In this document: positions 33,209-41,602 of the stretch, one piece after another
How positions within the stretch are numbered: the stretch's first letter is position 1
Layout of the letters: each line of letters starts with the position of its first letter
Assembly (NCBI RefSeq): GCF_022288725.1
Contig: NZ_JAKNTA010000002.1
Location: forward strand, 594,404 to 658,403
DNA: 64,000 bases
Direction of reading: 5' to 3'
Source: Kitasatospora sp. A2-31
Lineage (GTDB): Bacteria > Actinomycetota > Actinomycetes > Streptomycetales > Streptomycetaceae
Notes under the pieces: generated by a model
What the model saw: the letters and a program-made list of their open reading frames with translations, nothing else
The model's database searches: none
What the model was told of the DNA's origin: nothing
Made by a program: the position numbers and the translations under genes

Positions 33209-34978
33209 TCACGCGCCCGGTGGGCGGGCCAGGCGGGCGGCGCACTCCAGCATCATGGCGTGCGCGAACGCCTGCGGCAGATTGCCCCGTTGCTCGCGCT
33301 GCGCGACGTCGTACTCCTCGGAGAAGAGCCCCGCCGTCCCGCAGAGCCCGCGGGTGGTCTCGAACCAGCGGGCCGCCTCGACGGCCTCGCCCTGCCGGTG
33401 CTCCGCGAGGGCCATCAGGAAGCCGCAGAGCACGAACGCGCCCTCGGCCTCGGCGAGCGGGCGCTCGTCGTGGCGGAACCGGTAGGCGAAGTGCCCTTCC
33501 GTCAGCTCGCGACGGCAGGCGCGCAGGGTGGCGACCGTGCGCGGGTCGTCGGCGGGCGGACAGCCGCGGAGCGACGGCAGCAGCAGGGCCACGTCGGGCG
33601 CGGGGTCGGACGTGGACCGCTGCCACCGGCCGGACGGGTGCAGGGCGTGGCGGGAGGTCCGGGCCACCAGCCGGTCCGCCAGCGTGCTCCAGGCCCCCGC
33701 GAGCCCGTCCGGGACGCCCGCCCGTCGGGCCGCCTCCGGGTGCGCGACCGCGCGCAGGCCGGCGGCGCAGGCCAGTCGGCTGTGCGTCCACACCTGGTCG
33801 TCGAGCTCCCAGATCCCGGCGTCCGGCTCGCGCCACCGCCGGGCGACGGCGTCGGCGGCGGTCCGCACCGCCGCCCGTGCCTCCGGCGCCAGCCGGTCCT
33901 GCCGGGCGGCCGCCGCGAACAGCAGCAGGGCCTCGCCGAACACGTCCAGCTGGCGCTGCCGCGCGACCCGGTTGCCGACCCGGTCGTGCCCGCCGGGGTA
34001 GCCGGGCAGATCGACGGAGTGCTGGTCGGGCAGCGGCCCGCCGCTCACCGTGTAGGCGGGTGCGAGCCCCGGCCCGTCCTCGTCGAGCCGGGCGGCGGTG
34101 AACCGCACCGCGTCGTCGAGGAGTCCGGGCTCGCCGCAGGCGGCGGCGGCCTGGCCCGCCAGGCACTGGTCGCGGATCCAGACGTAGCGGTAGTCGTAGT
34201 TGCGGCCGGCCTCGGCCCGCTCGGGCAGGCTGGTGGTCGCCGCGGCGACCATGCCGCCGCTCCCCGCGGTGGTGAGTCCGCGCAGCACGGCGTAGGAGAA
34301 CCGGGAATCGCGCCGGTCCAGGGTGTGTCCGAGGTCCGGTACGGCATCGCGCCAGGCGCGCTCGGTGGCCCGCCAGGAGCGCTCCGGCTCCGGCGGCGGT
34401 CCGTCGAAGCGGCGGTCCGAGACCTCCAGAACGAGGTCCAGCCGCTCGCCGGGGCCGAGGACGGCCTCGGCCGTGAGCCGCCCGCCGGGGCCCGGCCCGG
34501 CAACCTCCGCCCCCGGTCCGGACCAGCGCAGCCGCAGCCGGCCCGAGCGGAGCGTCCAGCCGCCGTCCGTCCGGTGCGGTGTGCCGGGCCGGCCAGGCCC
34601 GAAGCCCGTGCCGGGCTCCAGCAGGAGGCGCAGCCGGGCAGGGCCGTGCTCGGCGGTGAGCCGGCGCAGCAGGACCAGCCGGTGCGGATCGGCCGGCAGG
34701 GCCAGCGCCTCGCGGCACTCCACCGCGCTGTCGCCGGTGATCCACCGGCTGCGGCGGATCAGTCCGCCGTCCTCGTAGTAGCCGCCGGGCACGAACCGGC
34801 CCGCGGGCGTCACCGCGTACACCCCCGAGCCGCCGATCAGGCCGGCGAACACCGGGTCGGAGTCCCAGCGCGGCGCACAGAGCCAGGCGACCTCGCCCCA
34901 CGGGCCCACCAGGGCGCCGCGCTCGCCGTCGGCGAGGAGCGCGTACTCACGCAGGCTCCACGGCGGGTAGCGCTCCAC
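33209..34978 (-). CDS. Glycoside hydrolase family 15 protein (glucoamylase/trehalase-like)
   Basis: A 589-residue GH15-family protein: an N-terminal beta-sandwich (LREYALLADGERGALVGPWG; VAWLCAPRWDSDPVFAGLI) followed by the alpha-barrel with NYDYRYVWIRDQCLAGQAAA and TEGHFAYRFRHDE. Actinobacterial members with this N-terminus hydrolyse alpha-glucans or trehalose. No signal peptide is present, so it acts inside the cell. The GTG start follows GGAGGTG. It lies 34 bases after the luciferase-like gene and probably shares its promoter. Confidence 0.88.
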   Translation of the reverse strand: MERYPPWSLREYALLADGERGALVGPWGEVAWLCAPRWDSDPVFAGLIGGSGVYAVTPAGRFVPGGYYEDGGLIRRSRWITGDSAVECREALALPADPHRLVLLRRLTAEHGPARLRLLLEPGTGFGPGRPGTPHRTDGGWTLRSGRLRLRWSGPGAEVAGPGPGGRLTAEAVLGPGERLDLVLEVSDRRFDGPPPEPERSWRATERAWRDAVPDLGHTLDRRDSRFSYAVLRGLTTAGSGGMVAAATTSLPERAEAGRNYDYRYVWIRDQCLAGQAAAACGEPGLLDDAVRFTAARLDEDGPGLAPAYTVSGGPLPDQHSVDLPGYPGGHDRVGNRVARQRQLDVFGEALLLFAAAARQDRLAPEARAAVRTAADAVARRWREPDAGIWELDDQVWTHSRLACAAGLRAVAHPEAARRAGVPDGLAGAWSTLADRLVARTSRHALHPSGRWQRSTSDPAPDVALLLPSLRGCPPADDPRTVATLRACRRELTEGHFAYRFRHDERPLAEAEGAFVLCGFLMALAEHRQGEAVEAARWFETTRGLCGTAGLFSEEYDVAQREQRGNLPQAFAHAMMLECAARLARPPGA

Positions 34979-35012
34979 GGCACCTCCGATCGTCGGGCCG
35001 GCGGCGGACCGC

Positions 35013-35948
35013 TCACACCAGCTGCGGCAGGACCTGCTCCCGGTAGAAGTGGAAGAACCCCTCCTGCTCCGGGCCGATCTGGCCCACGTAGACCTCCTTG
35101 AAACCGACGTCGACGTAGCCGCGCAGCCGGTCGGCGTGCTCCTGCGGGTCGTTGCCGCAGGTGACCGACCGGGAGACCTGCTCCTCGGTGACCAGCTCGG
35201 TGGCCTGCTCGAAGTGCTGCGGAGTGGGCAGGACCTGGGCGAGCTCCCCGGGCAGCAGCTCGCTCGGCCAGAGCCGGTGGACGGTCTTGACCGCCCGTTC
35301 CCGGTCCTCCGACCAGCACACCTTCACTCCGCCGAGCACGGGCCCGGTGCCGCCCGCCGCGCGGTAGCGGCTGATCAGCTCGGTGTCCGGCTTCATGGTG
35401 ACCATTCCGTCCGCGAACTCCCCCGCCAGCTCGGCCGCCCTCGGACCGAACGCCGACACGTACACGGGCAGCCGGCCGGCCTCCGGCGGGGTGTACAGGC
35501 GGGCGTTCTCGACGGTGTAGTGCACGCCGTGGTGGGAGACGACTCCACCGGTGAACAGCTCGCGCATCACCGCGACGGCCTCCTCCAGCATCTGCGCCCG
35601 CAGCTCGAACGGCGGCCACCGGTCGCCCAGGACGTGCTCGTTGAGGGCCTCCCCGGTGCCGACCCCGAGCCGCAGGCCGCCCGCCAGCTGGACGTCGGCG
35701 GTCGCGGCGGCCTGCGCCGTCACCGCGGGGTGGAGCCGGACCGTCGGGCAGGTGAGCCGGGTGACCTGGGACAACGCCCCGATCACCCCCCAGACGAAGG
35801 GGCTGTTGCCCTGGGCGTCGTTCCACGGGTGGAAGTGGTCGGAGATCGCCAGCCGGGTGAAGCCGGCCCGCTCCGCGAGGCGGGCCTGCTCGACCAGCTC
35901 GGCGGGGGTGAACTCCTCGCAGGACAGGAAGTAGCCGAACGCGGTCAT
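35013..35948 (-). CDS. LLM class F420-dependent oxidoreductase
   Basis: A 311-residue luciferase-like (TIM-barrel) protein. FGYFLSCEEFTPAELVEQAR, AISDHFHPWNDAQG and GLRLGVGTGEALNEHVLG are typical of F420-dependent glucose-6-phosphate dehydrogenase-like proteins. It probably transfers hydride with coenzyme F420; the substrate is not evident. It forms an operon with the GH15 gene. ATG 35948 follows GAGGCCGCC. A near-consensus SigB-type promoter lies 46 bases upstream. Confidence 0.88.
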   Translation of the reverse strand: MTAFGYFLSCEEFTPAELVEQARLAERAGFTRLAISDHFHPWNDAQGNSPFVWGVIGALSQVTRLTCPTVRLHPAVTAQAAATADVQLAGGLRLGVGTGEALNEHVLGDRWPPFELRAQMLEEAVAVMRELFTGGVVSHHGVHYTVENARLYTPPEAGRLPVYVSAFGPRAAELAGEFADGMVTMKPDTELISRYRAAGGTGPVLGGVKVCWSEDRERAVKTVHRLWPSELLPGELAQVLPTPQHFEQATELVTEEQVSRSVTCGNDPQEHADRLRGYVDVGFKEVYVGQIGPEQEGFFHFYREQVLPQLV

Positions 35949-35994
35949 GGCGGCCTCGGTTCGTCGGGTGCATCGTCGGTTCTCCGCGGGGCGG

Positions 35995-36019
35995 CTAACC
36001 GGCTGGGCCACGGTGAAAC
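35995..36019 (-). promoter_or_regulatory. Near-consensus SigB-type promoter of LLM-GH15 operon
   Basis: Minus strand: GTTT (36016-36019), 15 bases, GGTTAG (35995-36000), one mismatch from GGGTAG. It is back to back with the exact plus-strand site at 36055. Confidence 0.5.
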
Positions 36020-36054
36020 CTGCGTGCTGCGCCCTCCCCCTCACGCCCCCCGTC

Positions 36055-36079
36055 GTTTCCCCGCCCCGCCGCCGGGTAG
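36055..36079 (+). promoter_or_regulatory. SigB-type promoter of small gene 36136
   Basis: GTTT at 36055-36058, 15 bases, GGGTAG at 36074-36079, the canonical form. The start codon of a 52-residue protein is 56 bases downstream. Confidence 0.7.
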
Positions 36080-36135
36080 CCGGGTGGGTCCCAGGCGCCC
36101 GGCCGGGCGCCCCCAACCCCTCGGAGGTGGCCACC

Positions 36136-36294
36136 ATGGACGCGCGCGACGGGGCCGGTCCGACCGGGTGCGCCCGCACCCACGAGCGGTCGGAGGCCGG
36201 CACACCCGCCCGCCCCCGTCCGGCGGACGCACCGGACGACGAGAGCAGGGAGCAGGGCGATGCGGAGACCTACGCCGTCCTCGGCGAGGACTGA
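36136..36294 (+). CDS. Small hydrophilic protein of unknown function
   Basis: A 52-residue, highly charged and probably disordered protein (begins MDARDGAGPTGCARTHERSE, ends DAETYAVLGED). No family recognised. It has a good GGAGGTGG ribosome site and an exact SigB-type promoter, which is why I call it a gene. Possibly a stress-induced disordered peptide. Confidence 0.6.
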   Translation: MDARDGAGPTGCARTHERSEAGTPARPRPADAPDDESREQGDAETYAVLGED

Positions 36295-36334
36295 ACCGGC
36301 GGGCTCCGCCTGCCCCGACCCGTCCCCCCGGGCC

Positions 36335-36356
36335 CCGCGCGCCGGGCGGCGCGCGG
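36335..36356 (+). terminator. Possible terminator hairpin
   Basis: A 9-base-pair stem CCGCGCGCC/GGCGCGCGG with a 4-base loop, 40 bases after the small gene. There is no U-tract. The remaining sequence to 36453 shows no gene. Confidence 0.5.
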
Positions 36357-36453
36357 TCCACCACCGGCCCGGCCGCCGCTGGCCCGGCGTCGGCCACGGC
36401 GCCCGCTACCCGGCCCAGGTCCGGGCCTGGGCCGGCTTGTGAGGAGGCACCCG

Positions 36454-36672
36454 ATGGACGACACGCCCCAGGGCGGCGCCGGCGGCGTCCCGCACCGGCC
36501 CGACGAACCGCCCGAGCACCACGACGAGCAGCACGACGAGCAGCACGACGAGCACCGGGCCCCACCGGGCGGCACCGTGAAGACCGTCCGGGCCGGAACC
36601 CCGGTCGCCGAGCAGCGGGCCGAGCCCGCCGACGAGGAGCCCGCCGACCGCGACGACCCGGGCGGGGGCTGA
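36454..36672 (+). CDS. Small acidic His-rich protein of unknown function
   Basis: A 72-residue acidic protein with a His/Asp/Gln repeat (EHHDEQHDEQHDEH) that could bind metal ions. The repeat comes from a 12-base unit (GAGCAGCACGAC) iterated near 36525-36555. No family recognised. ATG 36454 follows GAGGAGG. It may share the SigB-type transcript from 36055 if the hairpin in between is leaky. Confidence 0.6.
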   Translation: MDDTPQGGAGGVPHRPDEPPEHHDEQHDEQHDEHRAPPGGTVKTVRAGTPVAEQRAEPADEEPADRDDPGGG

Positions 36673-36757
36673 CCCGCACCCGTTGACCCGCCCACACCCC
36701 CTCCCGACGCCCTAGCCTGGAAGGGGGCCGGGTGAGGCGGTCGGCGGGAGCAACCGG

Positions 36758-37081
36758 ATGAAGGACTTTCCCGAGGTCAACGGCTGGACGGTGGTACCGC
36801 TCAGCGGCGACCTCGACGACTTCGCGGCACGTGAGGTCACGCAACTGCTGGACGTGCTGGTGACCGGTGGCGCCGTCCGGGTGGTCGTCGATCTCGCGGC
36901 AGTCGGGTTCGTGGACTCCACCGGCCTCAACGCGCTGCTCGCCGCCGCCCGCAGCGCGCGGGCCGGGCAGGGGGACCTGCGGCTGGCCGGCGCCGCGCCG
37001 ATGGTCCGGGACGTCCTGGACCTGAGCGGCGTGTCGGCGGTGCTGAGGCTCTACCCGGATGTGGCGGCGGCCTGTGCCTGA
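36758..37081 (+). CDS. STAS-domain anti-sigma factor antagonist
   Basis: A 107-residue single STAS domain. The phosphorylation site is S54 in GFVDSTGLNALL; the first strand is WTVVPLSGDLDD. It is the classic RsbV/SpoIIAA length. The gene overlaps the following phosphatase by 23 bases, so this STAS protein is the obvious substrate of that phosphatase. ATG 36758 follows GCGGGAG. Confidence 0.92.
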   Translation: MKDFPEVNGWTVVPLSGDLDDFAAREVTQLLDVLVTGGAVRVVVDLAAVGFVDSTGLNALLAAARSARAGQGDLRLAGAAPMVRDVLDLSGVSAVLRLYPDVAAACA

Positions 37082-39515
37082 GGACCGGATCTCCGACGGG
37101 GCCGCGCGCGGCGACGAGGCGGCCGTGCTGCGGGAGGCCGTCGAGCGGCTGCGCGAGGAGGCCGTAGGGCTGCGGCGGGCGATGCGCACCCGCGGCGTCA
37201 TCGAGCAGGCCAAGGGCATGCTCGCCGAGCGGCTGGGCTGCTCGCCGGACGAGGCCTTCGGCCACCTCGTCCGGCTCTCCCAGGACTCCAACCGCCGGCT
37301 CGCAGACATCGCGGCCGGTCTGGTCGGACTCGCAGCTCCGATCACGGACGCCACGGACGACGACGATGCCCCGCTCGTGGAACCCCCCGCGGAGCCGGGC
37401 CTCACCGCGGCCGGGCCGCCGGTTCCGGCCCCGCCCGGCGCAGCGCGTCTCACTCCCGTGCCGGGCCTGGCCGCGCGCTATCACCTCGCCGCCTCCGCAC
37501 TGGCCGCCGCGGACACCCCGGAGGAACTGGCCCGGCTGCTGCACGAGGTCGCGCTGGCTCCGCTCGGCACCGTCGCGGTGGTGCTCGGCGTGCTGGAGCC
37601 CGACGGAGCCGTGGCCCTGATCGGCAGCCACGGGGTCGAGCAGCGCCGGGTGAGTCAGTGGCAGCGCGTCCCGCCGGAGACGGGTGTGCCGCTGGTCCAG
37701 GCCGTGCGCGGCGGCGGCGTGGTCTGGGAGACCTGGCCCGAGTGGCCCGCAGCCGGGGAACGGCGCACCCGTGGGCCGGACGGCCCTCCCGCTGCCGCCC
37801 GGCCGATCGTCCCGGGCCGGACCACCTGCGCCGTACCGCTGCGACGCGGCGACCGGATCGTCGGCGCGATGAGCCTCGGCTGGGACGTCCCCGCGGACCG
37901 GGCCCGCGCGGCCACCCGGTACCTCGAGGCGCTGGCCGGCCTGGTGGCGGGGCACCTGCTGCGGGTCACGGCCTTCGACGGCGGTGAGCCGGAGCTCGCG
38001 GTGCCGGGCGGCGAACACTGGTTCCGCGACGTGCTGGACGCCGTGTTCGAGCCGGTCCTGGTGCTCTCCGCCGTCCGGGAGGGCGGCGGAGACGGCGTGA
38101 TCACCGATCTGCGGGTGAGGTACGCCAACGCTGCGGCGGGGACGGGGTCGACGGTCGGCCGACGCATCACGGAGGTCCTCCCCGGCCTGGTCACCACCGG
38201 CACCTTCGGCCGGATCCTGGACGTCGCCGCGACCGGCGCCCGTTTCGAGGGCCGGGCGGGGGACTTCACGGGTACGGGTGCCGCCGAGGTCCTGACCGTG
38301 CGGGCGGTACCGTTCCTGGACGGTGTCCTGGTCACCTGGCGCCCGCGCAACGGCCTCGCGGAGCGCGCGGCCCGGTTGGGCGAGGCGCAGCGGATGGCGG
38401 GGCTCGGCAGCTTCTCCTGGACGCCGGGCTCCGGGCTCGACCTCTCTGAGGAGGCCCTGCGGCTGCTCGGCCTCGACCCCGGTCGCACGGCCCCGATCAC
38501 CCCGGTGGAGGCACTGGACTGCGTCAGCGCTGCCGACCGCCCGGCCGTCCGCCTGATCGCCAGCCGCCTCCTGGCGGGGCAGCGGACGGCGGCCCTGAAC
38601 TTCGACGCCGGCCTCGCGGGCGCCACCCGCGCCCTGCGGGCCACCGCGGAGGTGGTCGGCGATCCCGCCGGGGAGGGGATGCGAGCCGTTCACGGTGTGC
38701 TCCAGGACGTCACCCGGTGGCGGCGGACCGAGGAGGTCCTCTCCGGAGTCCGGGCCAGGCTCGCCGAGCAGCGGCGCCGGGGCGCCGCCGAGCACCGGAC
38801 GACGCGGGCGCTGCAGGACGCGCTGATGGCCGCACCCCGCCAGCCCGACCTGCCCACCCCGGGCCTCGACCACGCCGCGCGGTACCTGCCCGCCGGGGAG
38901 CACGCCCGGGTCGGCGGCGACTGGTACGACATCGTTCGACTGCCCGACGGCCGGGTCCTGCTGGCCGTCGGCGACGTCAGCGGCCACGGACTGGCCGCGG
39001 CCGTGGGCATGGCCGAACTCCGGCACGCCCTGCGCGGCCTCTCCTACACCGAGGAGGCCCCGGCCGCGCTGCTCGGCCTGCTCAACAGGATGCTCTGGCA
39101 CCAGGGCAGCCGCCGGATCGCCAGCGTGCTGTGCGGCCTGCTCGACCTGGAGGCCCGCACGCTCACCTGGAGCGCCGCCGGCCATCCCCAGCCCGCCGTC
39201 CTCCGCGACGCCACCGCCGCCCTGGCCGACGGGCCGACCGGAATCGTCCTCGGTGCGGTGGCCGAGCCCGACTACCGCGACACCGTGTCGCCGCTGCGGT
39301 CCGGCGACACGGTGCTGCTGTGGACGGACGGCCTGTTCAACCGGCGTGACGGAGCCGGCGGGCGTCCCGACCGCCTGCTGCGCGCGGCCGAGGCGTGCGG
39401 CACGGCCGCCCTGGAGGACTGCCTGGACCACATCGCCGCCAGTCTCGGCGGCCCCAACCCGGCGGACGACAGCTGTCTGCTCGCGGTGCGCCTGGCCTCC
39501 GAACCGGTGCGTTAG
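37059..39515 (+). CDS. ANTAR-GAF-PAS-PP2C (SpoIIE-type) phosphatase
   Basis: An 818-residue sensor phosphatase. An ANTAR-like helical domain is at about 20-85 (TRGVIEQAKGMLAERLGCSP), a GAF domain at about 140-305, one or two PAS domains at about 325-560 (FRDVLDAVFEPVLVLSAV; RMAGLGSFSWTPGSG), and a PP2C/SpoIIE domain at about 600-815 with VGGDWYDIVRLPDGR and LAVGDVSGHGLAAAVGMAEL. It should dephosphorylate the STAS protein encoded just upstream. ATG 37059 (GAGG upstream) or GTG 37074 may be the start. An ANTAR domain at the N-terminus of a phosphatase is uncommon. Confidence 0.9.
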   Translation: MWRRPVPEDRISDGAARGDEAAVLREAVERLREEAVGLRRAMRTRGVIEQAKGMLAERLGCSPDEAFGHLVRLSQDSNRRLADIAAGLVGLAAPITDATDDDDAPLVEPPAEPGLTAAGPPVPAPPGAARLTPVPGLAARYHLAASALAAADTPEELARLLHEVALAPLGTVAVVLGVLEPDGAVALIGSHGVEQRRVSQWQRVPPETGVPLVQAVRGGGVVWETWPEWPAAGERRTRGPDGPPAAARPIVPGRTTCAVPLRRGDRIVGAMSLGWDVPADRARAATRYLEALAGLVAGHLLRVTAFDGGEPELAVPGGEHWFRDVLDAVFEPVLVLSAVREGGGDGVITDLRVRYANAAAGTGSTVGRRITEVLPGLVTTGTFGRILDVAATGARFEGRAGDFTGTGAAEVLTVRAVPFLDGVLVTWRPRNGLAERAARLGEAQRMAGLGSFSWTPGSGLDLSEEALRLLGLDPGRTAPITPVEALDCVSAADRPAVRLIASRLLAGQRTAALNFDAGLAGATRALRATAEVVGDPAGEGMRAVHGVLQDVTRWRRTEEVLSGVRARLAEQRRRGAAEHRTTRALQDALMAAPRQPDLPTPGLDHAARYLPAGEHARVGGDWYDIVRLPDGRVLLAVGDVSGHGLAAAVGMAELRHALRGLSYTEEAPAALLGLLNRMLWHQGSRRIASVLCGLLDLEARTLTWSAAGHPQPAVLRDATAALADGPTGIVLGAVAEPDYRDTVSPLRSGDTVLLWTDGLFNRRDGAGGRPDRLLRAAEACGTAALEDCLDHIAASLGGPNPADDSCLLAVRLASEPVR

Positions 39516-39574
39516 GCCGCACGCCGGCGGGGCACCCGCTACCGCGGACCGCGACGTGCGAGGAGGAGGACACG

Positions 39575-39691
39575 ATGGACCGGGAGTCGCAGGAACGGCA
39601 CGGCACCGGACGGCGGCGGGGCCGCGGCGGCGCGATCGCCGTGGCACCACGCCGCCGAGCCGTCGCCGAGTGCCGGGGGAGCGGGCGGTGA
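39575..39691 (+). CDS. Small Arg-rich ORF coupled to diiron oxidase gene
   Basis: A 38-residue ORF, about one third Arg, starting MDRESQERHGTGRRRG and ending in AVAECRGSGR with a single Cys. Too short for ordinary detection, but it has an excellent GAGGAGGAGG site and its stop overlaps the next start as GTGA. It may be a regulatory leader peptide, or a peptide acted on by the neighbouring enzymes. No family recognised. Confidence 0.5.
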   Translation: MDRESQERHGTGRRRGRGGAIAVAPRRRAVAECRGSGR

Positions 39692-40683
39692 GCGGCCTGT
39701 TCGGCCCGCGCGGGCCTTTGTCGGAGGCGGTCCTGGGCCTCGTGACGGCCGGGCCGCCCGGCGCCGGGCGGCTGCTCGCACCGCCCGGCCCGTTCACCGA
39801 CCCCTGGGGCGAGGACCACCAGCTGGCGCTGCACCTCTGCTACGAACTCCACGACCGCGGCCTGCCGGGCATCCACCCCGGCTGGGAATGGGAGCCCGAG
39901 CTCCTGCTGCTGCGGCGGGCTCTGGAGCGCTCCTTCCTCGCCGCGGTGCGCTCCGCGGCGGAGCCCGTCCGGCCGCTGTCCGAGGTTCTGGACGCGATGC
40001 TGGTCGAGCCGGCCGAGGGCACCGGCCCCTCGCACTTCCTGCTGGCCGAGGGCGAGCGCCGGCACGTCCGCGAGTACCTGGTGCACCGGTCCGTCTACCA
40101 CCTGAAGGAGGCGGACCCGCAACTGTGGGTGCTTCCGCGGATCCACGGGCCGGCCCAGGCGGCGCTGATGGCGATCGCCTACGACGAGTACGGTGCCGGC
40201 CGGCCGGACCGGGCCCACTCGGTGCTGTTCGCGCGGATGATGGCCGCCTTCGGCCTTGAGCCGCGCTACGGGCACTACCTGGACCTGGTGCCCGCGCCGG
40301 CCCTGGCGGTGGTCAACCTGATGACGCTCTTCGGCCTGAACCGGGCGCTGCGCGGCGCGGCCGTCGGGCAGTTCGCCGCGATCGAGATCACCTCCTCGCC
40401 CGGCTCCGCCCGGCTGGCCGCCGCGCTCGAGCGCCTGGGCGGCGGACCGGACGGCACCCTCTTCTACCGTGAGCACATCGAGGCGGACGCGGTGCACGAG
40501 CAGCTGGTGCGCCGGGGGGTCATCGAGGAACTGGTCGCGGCCGAGCCGGAGCTGGAACCGGACATCGCGTTCGGCCTGACGGCTGCCGAGGTGCTGGACG
40601 ACCGCTTCGCGGACCACCTGCTGGGCTGCTGGCGGGCCGGTCTGACGTCCCTCCGCGCGCCGCTGCCGGACCCCTGGGACTGA
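39688..40683 (+). CDS. Iron-containing redox enzyme (heme oxygenase-like diiron oxidase fold)
   Basis: A 331-residue all-helical protein of the iron-containing redox enzyme family (TenA/heme oxygenase-like). Candidate metal ligands are the Glu/Asp in MAIAYDEYGAGRPDRAHSVLF and the His/Glu set in YREHIEADAVHEQ, matching the E..D/H..H pattern of diiron enzymes such as CADD and UndA. GTG 39688 is coupled to the small ORF. Convergent with the CDGSH and methyltransferase genes, an association I believe recurs in Streptomyces. Substrate unknown. Confidence 0.85.
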   Translation: MSGLFGPRGPLSEAVLGLVTAGPPGAGRLLAPPGPFTDPWGEDHQLALHLCYELHDRGLPGIHPGWEWEPELLLLRRALERSFLAAVRSAAEPVRPLSEVLDAMLVEPAEGTGPSHFLLAEGERRHVREYLVHRSVYHLKEADPQLWVLPRIHGPAQAALMAIAYDEYGAGRPDRAHSVLFARMMAAFGLEPRYGHYLDLVPAPALAVVNLMTLFGLNRALRGAAVGQFAAIEITSSPGSARLAAALERLGGGPDGTLFYREHIEADAVHEQLVRRGVIEELVAAEPELEPDIAFGLTAAEVLDDRFADHLLGCWRAGLTSLRAPLPDPWD

Positions 40684-40687
40684 GCTG

Positions 40688-40716
40688 AGCGGGGGTTCCG
40701 GGCCGGAACCCCCGCT
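40688..40716. terminator. Bidirectional terminator hairpin
   Basis: A 13-base-pair perfect stem AGCGGGGGTTCCG/CGGAACCCCCGCT with a 3-base loop, between the convergent oxidase and CDGSH genes. Confidence 0.85.
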
Positions 40717-40728
40717 CCCGCCCGTGCC

Positions 40729-40962
40729 TCACTCGCGCCGGGGCCGGCTGCGCCGCCGGTGGCTGGTGTCGCAGAAGGGGTAGCGGCGGCTCCGCCGGCA
40801 CGCGCACAGCGCCACCACCGGCCGCTCGGACGTCCGGACCGTGCCGTCCGGCAGGACCACCTCCACCGGCCCCTCGACGAGCAGCGGCCCGCCGGGCACG
40901 ACGACCACCCGGGTCGCGGGCCGCTCGGTGCCCGTCGGTACCCGCTCAGTGCTCCCGGACAC
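40729..40962 (-). CDS. CDGSH-type iron-sulfur protein with variant motif
   Basis: A 77-residue protein. The 2Fe-2S cradle reads CACRRSRRYPFCDTSH: the three Cys and the His ligand are in place, but the G of CDGSH is Thr. The N-terminal half forms the strands VVVVPGGPLLVEGPVEVVLP. CDGSH proteins transfer clusters or electrons. GTG 40962 overlaps the end of the methyltransferase gene by 17 bases; GTG 40995 is an alternative start. Confidence 0.82.
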   Translation of the reverse strand: MSGSTERVPTGTERPATRVVVVPGGPLLVEGPVEVVLPDGTVRTSERPVVALCACRRSRRYPFCDTSHRRRSRPRRE

Positions 40963-41602
40963 CGCGCACCACCACCAGCTCTTCCTCGCGCTCACCCGGG
41001 GCGATCAGCCCCAGCCGCTCGAACAGCCCGGCCCGTGCCGTCATCACCGGCCCGAACGGCTGCCGTCGCCGGGCCGCCACGGCCGTGCGCAGCCCGGCCC
41101 GGCGCAGGGCCGCCAGTGTCGCCGGGACGTCCGCCAGCGAGGACTGCACCACCAGCAGCACGCCGCCGCGGGCCAGCCGGCCCGGCGCCGCGCCGCAGAG
41201 CCGGTCCAGGACCAGCCGCCCGTCCGGCCCGGCGTCCCACGCCAGGGCGGCGCCCCGGGCCGTCGTGCCGGTCCCCGCCCGGGTCGGGACGTACGGGGGG
41301 TTGGCGGTGATCAGGTCGAAGAGCTGTCCGGCGACGGGCGCCAGCAGGTCGCCCCGGCGGAGCCTGACGCGGCGCCGGTGCAGCCGGGTGTTGAGCCAGG
41401 CGGCGAGGACGGCGCGGACGGACAGGTCCACCGCCGTGACGCTGGCCCCGTCCCTGGCCGCCGCGAGGGCGACGGCCCCCGTCCCGGTGCAGAGGTCGAG
41501 CACCCGGCTGGAGCCGTCCAGACGCTCGCGGTGCACGCAGGAGGCCAGCAGTTCCGTGTCGCCCTGGGGCGGATAGACGCCCGGCGGTCTGATCAGCAGC
41601 AT
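40946..41602 (-). CDS. HemK2/MTQ2-like class I methyltransferase
   Basis: A 218-residue SAM-dependent methyltransferase. Motif I is VLDLCTGTGAVAL, the acidic loop is VTAVDLS, and NPPYVPT is the NPPY motif of N-methyltransferases that act on Gln, Asn or nucleobases. The N-terminal LLIRPPGVYPPQGDT is typical of the HemK2/MTQ2 group. It is probably not the release-factor enzyme PrmC, which has a longer N-terminus. ATG 41602; no strong ribosome site. Overlaps the CDGSH gene. Confidence 0.85.
   Translation of the reverse strand: MLLIRPPGVYPPQGDTELLASCVHRERLDGSSRVLDLCTGTGAVALAAARDGASVTAVDLSVRAVLAAWLNTRLHRRRVRLRRGDLLAPVAGQLFDLITANPPYVPTRAGTGTTARGAALAWDAGPDGRLVLDRLCGAAPGRLARGGVLLVVQSSLADVPATLAALRRAGLRTAVAARRRQPFGPVMTARAGLFERLGLIAPGEREEELVVVRGVREH

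Noticed and set aside
34965..34971. GGGTAG inside the GH15 coding region, and similar GGGTAC hits at about 14090 and 40939
   Set aside because: They lie within genes and in the wrong place to drive one, so are expected by chance in GC-rich DNA.
36416..36421. GGGTAG on the minus strand
   Set aside because: No GNNT at 14-16 bases upstream and no minus-strand gene downstream.
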